The notes below the pieces were generated by a model that saw nothing but the letters and a program-made list of their open reading frames with translations, was not told the origin of the DNA and did no database searches. Positions 1 through 8,588 of a DNA stretch of 15,478 nucleotides are shown here, one piece after another; the stretch's first letter is position 1, and the number at the start of each line of letters is the position of its first letter. Source of the stretch: Cladosporium sp. IMV 00045. Its lineage: Eukaryota > Ascomycota > Dothideomycetes > Cladosporiales > Cladosporiaceae. Made by a program: the position numbers and the translations under genes. The stretch is from contig MSJI02000093.1 of NCBI GenBank assembly GCA_001931905.2, positions 1-15,478 of the forward strand. The letters run 5' to 3'.

Positions 1-984
1 GTCAGCTGGGGGTAATATTCTGGCAAAAGTCGGGCCTTGCAAAAGCTCAACCCCAGATTGCTTGCAGCGCAGGGTCCAGGGAAAGCCGAGATGATGCGTG
101 TGGCGCATCCAGGCACTGCCCGTTATTGGATACAGTATGCGGAGTGGGCTTGCGGTTGGCTTGAAGGATGGACTCTCCCTGCGTCTTCGGATGCGCTGGC
201 GCTGGCGGGCAGTCATGCGCCGTGAGGAAGGACGAGAGTTCCGACCTCGGGATGCTTGGCCAGCGCGGTGACGGCGAAGAAGGGCATGAATACTGCCGGA
301 AGCGATGTAGTCGGCGAGGGAGATCACCTTGTCACCACGCTTATTGCGCTCACGCGGACAGAGCGCGACAAGAGCAAGGCTGGCCGATCTCGCTGATCGC
401 TCTGTCGTTCGGACGTCACAATCAGATTCGCCGTTGAAGTCACGCAGAACGCCCGTGGTTTCGTTGCACGGCAGAGATGCTCCCAGCAAGGCGGGCATAT
501 GACACTCCCCAATCGCCCAAGGACACGTTGTTGCCGTCCCGCAGAACGTGAGCTGCTGGGATCGCGTCCCCAGCGCAGAACGCATGCGAGGCCGGCTCAC
601 AACAGGAGAGCAGGCCGGAGAAGGACTTGCTCGACTTGGTCGGAATGCCATCAGGGCGCGGCAGCGGGAAGCGGTCATCACATGTGTGTCTGTAGATCGC
701 CATCTACATGTCACGCCCAGAAGTACCCAATTCCCGCGCTTTCCCGGCTCATCCCCGCAATCGAGAGTCTTGGACAAATGCACTAGCGCCGCTCCTGGCA
801 ACAACGACAAGCTCCAGAAGCCTCTCGCCCGGGCAATCCTCCACATGGGCCAAGGCGCTGAGTCAAGGATAAGTCGAGGACCAACCATCCCGACCCAGGA
901 GCCACTCTCTACGGCATCTGCACACCGCAAAAACCCCACTTGGTAGATGGAAAATGTCGTCAGGGTGCCCGAGAAAAATGCTGG
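1..984 (-). pseudogene. Possible partial or decayed gene (long stop-free frame)
   Basis: Read on the minus strand, this register has no stop for about 328 codons and is still open at the window edge. In-frame ATGs occur at 888, 846, 678 and 504. The translation is rich in Arg, Ser, Cys and Trp and I recognise no family. One part looks much more like real protein: codons 330-295 read KVISLADYIASG with mostly G/C third bases. After a single extra base at 294, codons 293-213 read on as VFMPFFAVTALAKHPEVGTL and a few more residues to a TGA. That pattern suggests a relict gene broken by a one-base frameshift. Alternatives are a real gene whose 3' part lies outside the window with introns here, or chance. 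Confidence is low because no homology is recognised. Confidence 0.22.
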
Positions 985-1722
985 TCACACGAGCTGCTGA
1001 AGAAAAGAGAGTTCTGTCTGCCCATACCGGCAGTACCTCCCACGCTGATCCATTGCGTAGTAACCATGTCTAGCCGTGAAAGGGCGAAAGCGTAAAGAAA
1101 AAAAAGTTGTCTCACAGCCGAGGTGGTTGCAGGCGTTGCTCATGACGATGCTCTGAAGTCGGTCTCTTGTCTCAGCTGTGAGTTCGCACGTCTCGCCGTG
1201 TCTCTTGTCCGCTTTTTGCCTTGCATCTGGAAAGGACGAGAGGACGCCTTGACCTTTTTCGATTGAGTGTTACACCGCAGCGTCGGGGTCAACAGTACCA
1301 CCGACGTCAGGAAAGAGTGCATCGTCGACTTGACCGTTCTACCTTGGCTGAGTCCAGACGAGGGACGCGGCTTTGGACGTTCAGCCACGTTGAAAGCCGG
1401 ACGACCCGAACGCTTGTCGTGATGAAGACACACGGCGCTCGCAAGCTTTGCGCAACGTAATACTGCGTCCTTGAAAGGTTACATGGTCAATGACATGTGC
1501 CATTGAGGGCGTCGGTAGGAGCCGATTTGGCCCTTGGTGAGACAAGAACACTGTATCACGAGGTGGGGTGAAAAACTGCTAGGCAGTACCAAAATTCCTT
1601 TGTTGGTGAGCTCTTCTCAAAGCCTACGGTACACGCGGTGTGCTATTGAACGCCAGAAGCACAGGAACGAAGAATCGAGGCATTGAATTGAGCCGGCACT
1701 GACGCCTCGACACCTACATAAT
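1..1722. other. Gene-poor left flank, no confident gene
   Basis: No recognisable complete gene lies here. Short open frames on both strands are rich in Arg, Ser, Cys and Trp and change frame often, as expected of non-coding or decayed sequence. The one striking thing is that the minus-strand register ending at base 1 contains no stop codon from 984 down to 1; it is treated as a separate entry. Between about 985 and 1722 I see nothing that resembles a gene, a tRNA or a transposon end. The last part must hold the 3' untranslated region of the aldo-keto reductase gene, which is read leftward and stops at 1723. Confidence 0.6.
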
Positions 1723-2873
1723 TCAGTCCTCCAACTTCGCCGTAGTCGGATCCCAAGCACAAGGCTCATACTTCCCAGTCTCCAAGCTCCTCATATCCTC
1801 CGCATCAAGCTCAAAATCATACAAGTTCCTATTCTCCTCGATCCTGGAATGCGTCACGCTTTTTGGCAAGACCACAAAGCCCTTCTGCAATCCCCAGCGG
1901 AGCAGAATCTGGGCGGGTGACTTGTTATACTTGGCGGCCAGAGGCTTGAGGAGAGGGTCTTCTGCGCGCGTGTTGCGTACGAGAGGAGAGTAGGCTTCGA
2001 GGACAACGCCTCGCTGCTTGCACCAGTCTACGATGTCTGGGCGTGCGAGCCAGGGGTGCAGCTCTACTTGGTTGACGCTGAGAACGCCGGCATCCTCGGG
2101 CGATTGTTGCTGTAAAGGTCATTAATTTTCATGACAGCAAGAATCCACAGGCCCGTATCTGCCCCATGCCATCTCGTTCTCTAAGGAATTGCGAGACTCA
2201 CCTTCTGCCACCCCTCCAATTCCTCCAAATGGTGCACACCAAAATTACTAACCCCAATACTCCTAACCTTCCCCTCTCTCACAGCCTCCACCAGCGCCTT
2301 CCACGCTCCGATCCTCCCCTCGGTTCCATGATACGGCGCGTGGAGCAAGTACAAGTCGATGTAATCGAGCTTCGTCTGCTGCAAGCTCTCGTCGATGCAC
2401 CTCTTGGCATCGGAGTAGTTGATGAATTTCGGTGGGACTTTGGACGTGTAGAAGAGCTGGCTGCGTGGAACACCGGCTTTCAGCATGCCTATGGCGGACG
2501 GGGATTCGTTGCGGTAGGCGTGGGCTGAGTCGACGTGGCGGTAGCCGCATGAGATGGCGTGGTGCACGACGTTTTCGGCGGAGTCGGCTGGGCTGGTGAG
2601 AGGGTTGTCAGAGCTATAATTTTAAGGTGCTATCGAATGCGATGGGTCACTCACGTCTGGTAGACGCCTGTGAGAATGATGTTGGTTAGTGGATCATTTT
2701 GTACCGCAAATAGAAAGAGCCGTGCGAACAGTAGGACAGCGTCTTCGAATGGAGAAACAGCCGGAAGCAGCAGGAATGTGATATCACGTTTCAATGAACT
2801 TACCATATCCAAGAACAGGTATCTCATAGCCAGACTTCATGCGAATGGTTGAGTTGATGTCAAATTTGGGCAT
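1723..2873 (-). CDS. Aldo-keto reductase, four exons
   Basis: NAD(P)H-dependent aldo-keto reductase, 286 residues, a (beta/alpha)8 barrel expected in the cytosol, reducing aldehydes or ketones to alcohols. Exons on the minus strand: 2873-2804, 2667-2655, 2592-2202 and 2109-1723. All introns are GT-AG (136, 62 and 92 nt) and the frame closes exactly. The N-terminus has the family strand EIPVLGYGVYQT. The catalytic tetrad is present: D49 and Y54 in the motif HVDSAHAYRNE, K79 in FYTSKV and H112 in YIDLYLLHAP. SNFGVHHLEE, NQVELHP and the cofactor segment LPKSVTHSRIEEN (K241, S242, R247) follow as expected. Exon 2 is only 13 nt and supplies the residues VYQ plus parts of two codons. The start is the only ATG ahead of the conserved strand. 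It resembles fungal AKR3/AKR5-like plain reductases; the substrate cannot be read from sequence. Confidence 0.94.
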
Positions 2874-3369
2874 TGTTGACGTGGTGTTTGCGAGGGAGCG
2901 GGCTTGTGTCGAAGGGAACAATCTTGCGAGGTGATGTGCTCGTGATGTAGCTCTCATACCGCAAAGTGAAGCGTTTTAATAACGACTAGTATCCCAAGAA
3001 CCCTATCGTATTGTCATTGCGGTGTTCCAGTCGTTTACACGAGTCTTGTCCTCTCGGTTCATGTTGCTTGCATGGGAGACATAACCGTCGACGTCATTTG
3101 CTGACCCAAAATTGGGCTCGAAGCAGAGCGGATGGCGGGGCAATTTGAAGTGAGGGGAGTTTATTGCAGCGCATTCATGCATGGCACAGAGGCTAATCAA
3201 GCAGTGACACATACTCTACGAAAAACACATAATTTACTCTTAGAGCCCTATTATTCACACCTCGCACAAGGCACTTACCTACCCTCCCTTCTTCACATCG
3301 GCGGTATTGTCTATTTGCTCACGAGCAAAACCCGTCACTGTCACACCAGACCTCGGACTTGCTGCAACC
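2874..3369. promoter_or_regulatory. Divergent promoter region, AKR and Dom34
   Basis: These 496 bases lie between the start codons of the leftward aldo-keto reductase and the rightward Dom34 gene, so they must hold both promoters and both 5' leaders. No convincing gene is present; short frames on both strands have no family features. I see no perfect TATA box or obvious operator. Whether the two genes share control is unknown; they have no evident functional link. Confidence 0.6.
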
Positions 3370-4662
3370 ATGAGACTCATCAAGCAAAACATCGTCGAGA
3401 AAGATGGTTCGGGTAGCGCAACTCTGCTCCCAGAAGAGCCCGAAGACATGGTGAGCCAGTCTGTCTCCGAGACATTTCTCGAGGATTGCATTCCCACACA
3501 GCGCTGACACCCTCCACAGTGGCACTGCTACAACCTGATCCGCGAGAACGACCTTCTAAGAGCATCGGCCTTGCGCAAAGTCTCCACCGAATCCGCTGCC
3601 GGAAGCACCACCACCCAGCGTGTGCAGACCGTACTCACCATCCGAGTCACCAAGCTCGACTTCGATTCCTACGCCTCTCAGCTGCACGTATCCGGCCGCG
3701 TGGCCGAGGAGAACAAGCATGTCAAGCTGGGCAGCTACCACACCCTCGATTTGGAACTGCAGCGTAATTTCACGCTTGAAAAGGCAGACGGATGGGACAG
3801 TGTCGCGATCGACACCCTGAAAGAGTCGATCAACCAGGACGCAAAAGCACAGCTGTGGGCGGTGGTGTTGCAGGAGGGTCTGGCGAATATCTGCCTGGTC
3901 ACCGATCACCAGACTATTCTCCGCCAACGAATCGAGGTCAACATGCCCAAGAAGAGGGCGGGCTCGTCAGACCACGACAAAGCACTGCAGCGATTCTTCC
4001 AAACCACCTTCGACACAGTCCTCCGACAAATTGATCTGACCGACCCAAAGCCTTTGCTGCTGGCAAGCCCGGGCTTCACCGCCAGCAGCTTGCAACAGTT
4101 CATCAAGACAAAAGCATCCGACAGCAGCGACAAGGACCTCAAGCAGCTCATCCCGAAGATCACAGTTGCTCACTCAGCCTCCGGCCACCTGCACAGCTTG
4201 GCCGAAGTTCTCGCCAGCCCTGCTGTGACCAGCAAGCTCAGCGACACCAAATTCGCCCGCGAAACACAACTCATGGACCGCTTCTTCGAGCTCCTGCGCA
4301 AAGACGATCCACGAGCCTGGTACGGACCGAAAGAGGTGGAAGCAGCGGTCGAGCGCGGCGCGGTCGGCAAGGGCGGCGGTTCCCTGTTGATTTCAAACTC
4401 GCTTTTCAGAGCGCAGGAAGTGAGAGTCAGACAGCGATGGGTGAAACTGGTCGACGAGGTGAAAGAGGCGGGAGGAGAGGTTCGCGTTCTCAGCAGCATG
4501 CACGAGAGTGGCAAGCGGTTGGAAGATTTGAGCGGTATCGCTGCCATTTTGACCTACCCTATCGAGGACCTCGATGAGGAGGTCGGCGCGCAGGAGGATG
4601 ATGCTGCGGAAGAACAACAGAATGGGCGCAATGGTGCCCCTGATGAAGTTATAGACTTCTGA
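3370..4662 (+). CDS. dom34: Dom34/Pelota ribosome-rescue factor
   Basis: Dom34 (Pelota) pairs with the GTPase Hbs1, enters the A site of stalled ribosomes and, with Rli1/ABCE1, splits them. It serves no-go and non-stop mRNA decay in the cytoplasm. Exons 3370-3450 and 3520-4662 are joined across a 69-nt GT-AG intron, giving 407 residues, close to the family norm of about 385. The N-terminal Sm-like domain begins MRLIKQNIVEKDGSG and continues EPEDMWHCYNLI and RVQTVLTIRV. The central eRF1-like domain carries PKKR at residues 170-173 (VNMPKKRAG) in place of the eRF1 GGQ motif, so peptide release is not expected. The third domain holds DDPRAWYGPKEVEAA, LLISNSLFRA, and SSMHESGKRLEDLSGIAAIL. A C-terminal tail of about 30 residues is acidic and Gln/Asn-rich. 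The start has A at -3 and matches the family N-terminus. Confidence 0.96.
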
Positions 4663-4948
4663 GATACCCAAAAATGATATGGACCGTTATTCCGTAATGC
4701 TAACATTCGTGTCTCTACGTGATAGGCAGATGCCTTGCGCAACTGTTGCATCTCTTCTCTGACCTGCCTCGGTTGAGGGTTTTGAAAGCGGGGCGGGTAT
4801 GGAGCTCTATACGGACCTAGGATCAATCACCCTCACCTATAACCCTACGACGCCACGAGTGACTATCATTCACGAGCATTTCGATGCAATAACACCCACC
4901 GCAAGTGATAGTCAGAATTTCAATCAAACCGCAAATCAATCAACAATC
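4663..4948. other. Dom34 3' end and thiolase promoter/leader
   Basis: A 286-base spacer between two genes in the same orientation. Its right part (about 4905-4948) is A/C-rich with repeated CAA and CAAT words, typical of a fungal 5' leader. An ATG at 4799 is in frame with the thiolase and would add 50 residues, but these bear no resemblance to the thiolase family. I therefore treat this stretch as untranslated. Confidence 0.55.
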
Positions 4949-6441
4949 ATGTCCACCTCACAAACCAACGCCTACGTCCTCGGCGTCGGCCTGACCCCCT
5001 TCATCAAACCACGCCAACAACGCCCCTACCCAGAACTCGGCTTCGAAGCCGGCGTGAAAGCCATGCTCGACGCCCAAATAAACTACGACGACGTCCAAAC
5101 CGGCGTGGCATGCTACTGCTACGGGGACACCACCTCCGGCCAGCGCGTCATGTACCAGTTCGGCATGACGTCCATTCCCATCTACAACACCAACAACGCC
5201 TGCGCGACCGGCTCCGCGGGTCTGCATCTCGCCAGAACGTTGGTGAGAAATGGTGCCGTGGATTGCGTGCTGGTCGTGGGGTTTGAGCAGATGAGTCCGG
5301 GCAGCATTAAGAGCGTTTGGGACGATCGGCCGAGTCCCATGGGCCTTTCGACGAGGCTCATGGAGGAGACGAGGGGAAAGCATGGGAGTCCGAGGAATGC
5401 GCAGTATTTCGCTAATGCGGGGAGGGAGTATATGGAGAAGTAATTGTTTTTGACTTTACTCCCCCGTTGACGAAAATTGACTGACGGTTTGGCACAGGTA
5501 TGGAGCTCGAGCGGCAGATTTCGCCGAGATAGCTCGCATCAGCCACGAGCACTCGCAGCGCAACCCCTACGCTCAGTTTCGGAAGGAGTACACTCTGAAG
5601 GAAGTGGAAGAGTCGACCATGATCCACTACCCGATCACGAAGCTGCAATGCAGTCCCACGAGCGACGGGGCGGGAGCGGCGGTCATCGTCTCGGAGAAAT
5701 TTCTCGATCGAAAACCACATCTGCGCAGCCAGGCGATCTTGATGGCAGGGCAGCAGTTGATGACCGACTCACCGGCTCTCTTCTCGTCGAGCGCGATGGA
5801 TCTCGTCGGGTTCGATATGACCAAGCGAGCGGCGCAGGCTGCTATGCGCGAGGCTGGTGTTTCACCCAAGGATATCAAGGTTTGCGAGCTTCATGATTGC
5901 TTTTCGGCGAACGAACTCATTTTGCTGGAGGGATTGGGATTCTGTGAGCAAGGTAAGGCTCACGAAATGGTTAGGAATGGCAACATCACCTATGGTGGCA
6001 AGGGACCAGTTATCAACCCGTCCGGCGGATTGATCAGCAAGGTTTGCACTCCTCATTCTCAACACCATGGCATGCGCATACCATACTTACGATCATCCGC
6101 AGGGCCACCCTCTCGGCGCAACCGGCCTAGCGCAGTGCGCAGAACTCGTCTGGCAGCTGCGAGGATGGGCGAACAACCGGCTCGTCGACTGCGACGTGGC
6201 TCTCCAGCACAATCTGGGACTCGGTGGCGCGGTCGTGATCAACGTCTACAAACGCGCAGACGGCAAGGCAAACCGTAAGGTCTCCGACCAGGAGGTCGCG
6301 AGAACGTCGGCGTTCGACTATAATCCTGCGGTCAAGGCCAAGACGCCGTCGCGCGAGGATATCGAAAAGGTCCGCAGTCGCACGGCGAGGAGCGAGTATG
6401 CGATGGGGGATACGCTGAAGAAGATGGAGGCGAGGCTGTAG
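4949..6441 (+). CDS. SCPx-type thiolase, peroxisomal (PTS1)
   Basis: Sterol carrier protein x (SCPx)-like 3-ketoacyl-CoA thiolase, also called a lipid-transfer-protein thiolase. Exons 4949-5439, 5498-6041 and 6103-6441 (introns 58 and 61 nt, GT-AG) give 457 residues. The nucleophile is C85 in NNACATGSAGLHLARTL. H296 lies in the subfamily motif HDCFSANEL, H347 in GHPLGATG, and QHNLGLGGA at residues 379-387 takes the place of the CxG of classical thiolases. These fit the SCPx thiolase domain and not the acetoacetyl-CoA thiolases. There is no C-terminal SCP2 sterol-carrier domain; after the thiolase fold comes a charged tail of about 60 residues ending in ARL, a PTS1 peroxisome-import signal. 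Likely role: thiolytic cleavage of branched or sterol-side-chain 3-oxoacyl-CoA in peroxisomal beta-oxidation. The start at 4949 has A at -3, follows a CAA-rich leader, and places the conserved AYVLGVGLTPF strand at residue 8. Confidence 0.95.
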
Positions 6442-6908
6442 GCTTTGTAGGTCGTTTCGGCTTTTTGTTCTCGGTGTCTGGCTGTCATGGAATTGAGCAG
6501 GTCTTATCTAGGACTGTACTGAAGTCGATCCTTCGTATCTGTGGGAGTCATGTAGCATGCCACGTTTTCGCCAACGGATGTCCGGATACTGTTCCCTTGG
6601 CCTCGCGTGTCTCGCAAAGCCTTATGAAAGTCGCTAAGATGCAGTAGTGGCCATGCGTGTCTTAGCTATTGATATGGCGTCTCCACTTGATTTCTTGCTT
6701 GCCCGGCTTGGGATTTTTCGAAGGTGTCTTGGTGTCGTCAGCGTCACGCGAGGAAACCCACATGGCCCATATCGACGCGTCGGTCCATCGCGGTTGTTTA
6801 GCCAAAGATCATGCACGGAGCCGCTCGGGATGATATCAGGCGTGTTGACATCTTCCTGGTCCGTTGAGGTCCACCGACCGAGGTGTGAAGTCGAGCTTTT
6901 TGTTTTCC

Positions 6909-6935
6909 CTTATCTTCCCTTATCACCAAGATAAG
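6909..6935. promoter_or_regulatory. GATA-factor site cluster in an inverted repeat
   Basis: CTTATCTT at 6909-6916 and AAGATAAG at 6928-6935 form a perfect 8-bp inverted repeat around an 11-nt spacer that contains a further TTATCA. That gives three HGATAR-type sites in 27 bases. Fungal GATA factors of the AreA, SreA and NsdD families bind paired sites of this kind. A short hairpin is the alternative reading. The distance to the nearest start codon downstream (about 930 bases) makes the target uncertain. Confidence 0.35.
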
Positions 6936-7444
6936 GTAGAAAGGGTGCTACCAGAAGATCCTCCAGAATAATCCCCAAGCCCAACGGCCGGCCAAGCAGA
7001 AAGGCCATGCCGACAACGTCTTGGAGATCCGTATGCACCACCAATCACACGCTCGCTCCCGGGTGGCGCCATCGAGCGGTTGGCGATGGTGGAGATAATT
7101 TCTCCACTCCCCTCCGCCTCCTGCCCTCTCTCTTTGCCTCGGAAGCGACTCAGCACCGCCGAAGTGCCACGAGTGCCTCTCTGCCCATGCGACATCTCAC
7201 ATGCTCTCCGCGGTGCAGTCCTTGGAAGTGGAGAATGCAAAGCAAGCCATTTTCCCTGGCGAAAACACGACAAGAGGCACGGCATGAGATCATGGAGCTT
7301 GACAAGCCCTCGAAACTCTAGCCCAACAACTAAACATTCCCCATGCAGCGACGGTCTGTTTGTTCAAATACCATCTGCATCCCACTATCACCCGTGAACA
7401 CGTGCTTTCCCTCCCACCTACTCTACACCTCCTCTGACAACCCT

Positions 7445-7554
7445 CCGAGAACTCTCACCTGGCTGCCCATTACTCTCTTTTAGGCGAAGACGATCCGCCG
7501 GCCGCCCGTCCATCCTATCCGAGAGCTCTCAGCTCGCTGCCGATTGGGACTCTC
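7445..7554 (+). repeat. Imperfect direct repeat, about 33-36 bp
   Basis: The unit starting CCGAGAACTCTCACCTGGC at 7445-7477 recurs as CCGAGAGCTCTCAGCTCGC at 7519-7554. They share a GCTGCC-ATT core and end in ACTCTC, with a 3-base insertion in the second copy. The two copies lie 74 bases apart, start to start, in the leader or promoter region ahead of the PPxY gene. Function unknown. Confidence 0.45.
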
Positions 7555-7868
7555 ACTGCAGTAGTGCCAGCTCCGGCTTGTCATAACGAGGGGTACCTGC
7601 AGGTCTTGGGCTCTAGACTTTGAGGCTGTGTGATTCACTTATTATTACTTACCAGCCTTCCGCCCTGGAAGATCAAATTACCGCAAGCTGCTCCCCCAAG
7701 GTCGCCCGGCGAGGTGCGCAATTAATCGATAATTCACGCTTTACGACCGCGAACCTTCTTTCAATCCGTTGAACGGACACCGTGGACTACGACCGTCTCT
7801 AAGCCGGTCCTTTGGAGGTTTAAAAGCACTGGCTAGCATTTCCTATCTGTCTTATCACCAAACCAGCC

Positions 7869-8588
7869 ATGCCTTCGTCCAGGAATCGGAGCTCTCGCTC
7901 CGCGATGTACAACACCCCAGCCATCCGCAACGGTGGATTCGGCGCTCTCCAAGTTGAAGCAGTCACTAATCGACCACTTTCAATCGCCCGCCGCCATCTC
8001 GCCGCCTCACAGCTTCGTATGCGCGATGTCGAACCCGACCAGCTGAGCTCTAGCGAATGGGTACGCTTCCTCGTCATGCCCGAGGCAGAGCGCGAAAGGT
8101 GGATCACATCGTTCCAACGACGCCGCCGCAACAGCGCAGAAAGCACAGGCAGCTCTTCAGGTCCCGAGCTCGACCCAGAGACTCAAGCTCTCAAAAACGA
8201 AGAAGCAAGGCTTGAAGCCGAAGAAGATCGAAACAGAAGGAGAAGAGCAGCCGAACGGCCTGCACCTGCACCAGCACCAAGCTCTTCTCGCAGCGCTGCT
8301 CGTCCCCCCAACGCGATACCGGCCGCGTGCATGTTTGCCTATGCTTGGGATGACCCGGAGGGTGAGAACGCTACTGCGGGCAGTGGCAGGACCTCGCCTC
8401 CGGTGGCACCTAGAAGACCTATGCACCAACGCCGCGCCGTGACAGCCTACACTTCTCCCGATGCGCCGCCCGCGTACGATGCTGTAGTGCGGCCACGAGC
8501 GAGGACGCCGCCTCCAGCCTACGAGCCGCGCAGCGACGATGACGATGGCGGCATGTCGCCGCGGTATACTCGTTTCCCCGAGCCTTGA
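7869..8588 (+). CDS. Hypothetical protein with two PPxY motifs
   Basis: A single-exon protein of 239 residues that I cannot assign to a named family. Residues 60-88 (EWVRFLVMPEAERERW and following) could form an amphipathic helix ending in RRRR. Residues 103-130 are highly charged (EEARLEAEEDRNRRRR) and coiled-coil-like. A Pro/Ala run follows at 131-137. The C-terminal 60 residues are disordered and carry two copies of PPAY: DAPPAYDAV (200-203) and TPPPAYEPR (215-218), then an acidic DDDD cluster. PPxY is the ligand of WW domains, notably those of Rsp5/Nedd4 ubiquitin ligases, so a soluble adaptor or substrate role is inferred. There is no signal peptide or membrane segment. The start has C at -3 (GCCATGC) and is the first ATG of the frame. 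Codon use is G/C-ending like its neighbours, which supports a real gene. Confidence 0.75.
   Translation: MPSSRNRSSRSAMYNTPAIRNGGFGALQVEAVTNRPLSIARRHLAASQLRMRDVEPDQLSSSEWVRFLVMPEAERERWITSFQRRRRNSAESTGSSSGPELDPETQALKNEEARLEAEEDRNRRRRAAERPAPAPAPSSSRSAARPPNAIPAACMFAYAWDDPEGENATAGSGRTSPPVAPRRPMHQRRAVTAYTSPDAPPAYDAVVRPRARTPPPAYEPRSDDDDGGMSPRYTRFPEP

Larger units (their letters stand above)
6442..7868. other. Intergenic region with promoter of PPxY gene
   Basis: About 1.4 kb with no gene that I can support. The left part is the thiolase 3' region. Frames such as the minus-strand one at 7285-6923 lack any family feature. The middle holds a small GATA-site palindrome (6909-6935). The right part, from about 7400, is C/T-rich and contains an imperfectly repeated 33/36-bp unit and, at about 7820, a TTTAAAA element some 50 bases before the next start codon. 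Confidence 0.6.

Noticed and set aside
2166..2528. 120-codon plus-strand frame over the aldo-keto reductase
   Set aside because: Antisense of the exon that carries the catalytic tetrad.
3556..3927. 123-codon minus-strand frame within Dom34
   Set aside because: Antisense shadow of a clearly conserved exon.
6923..7285. 120-codon minus-strand frame in the thiolase-PPxY gap
   Set aside because: No family motif, mixed composition, no plausible neighbouring exons.
7355..7385. TTGTTCAAATACC resembling a tRNA B box
   Set aside because: No matching A box, acceptor stem or cloverleaf could be found around it.
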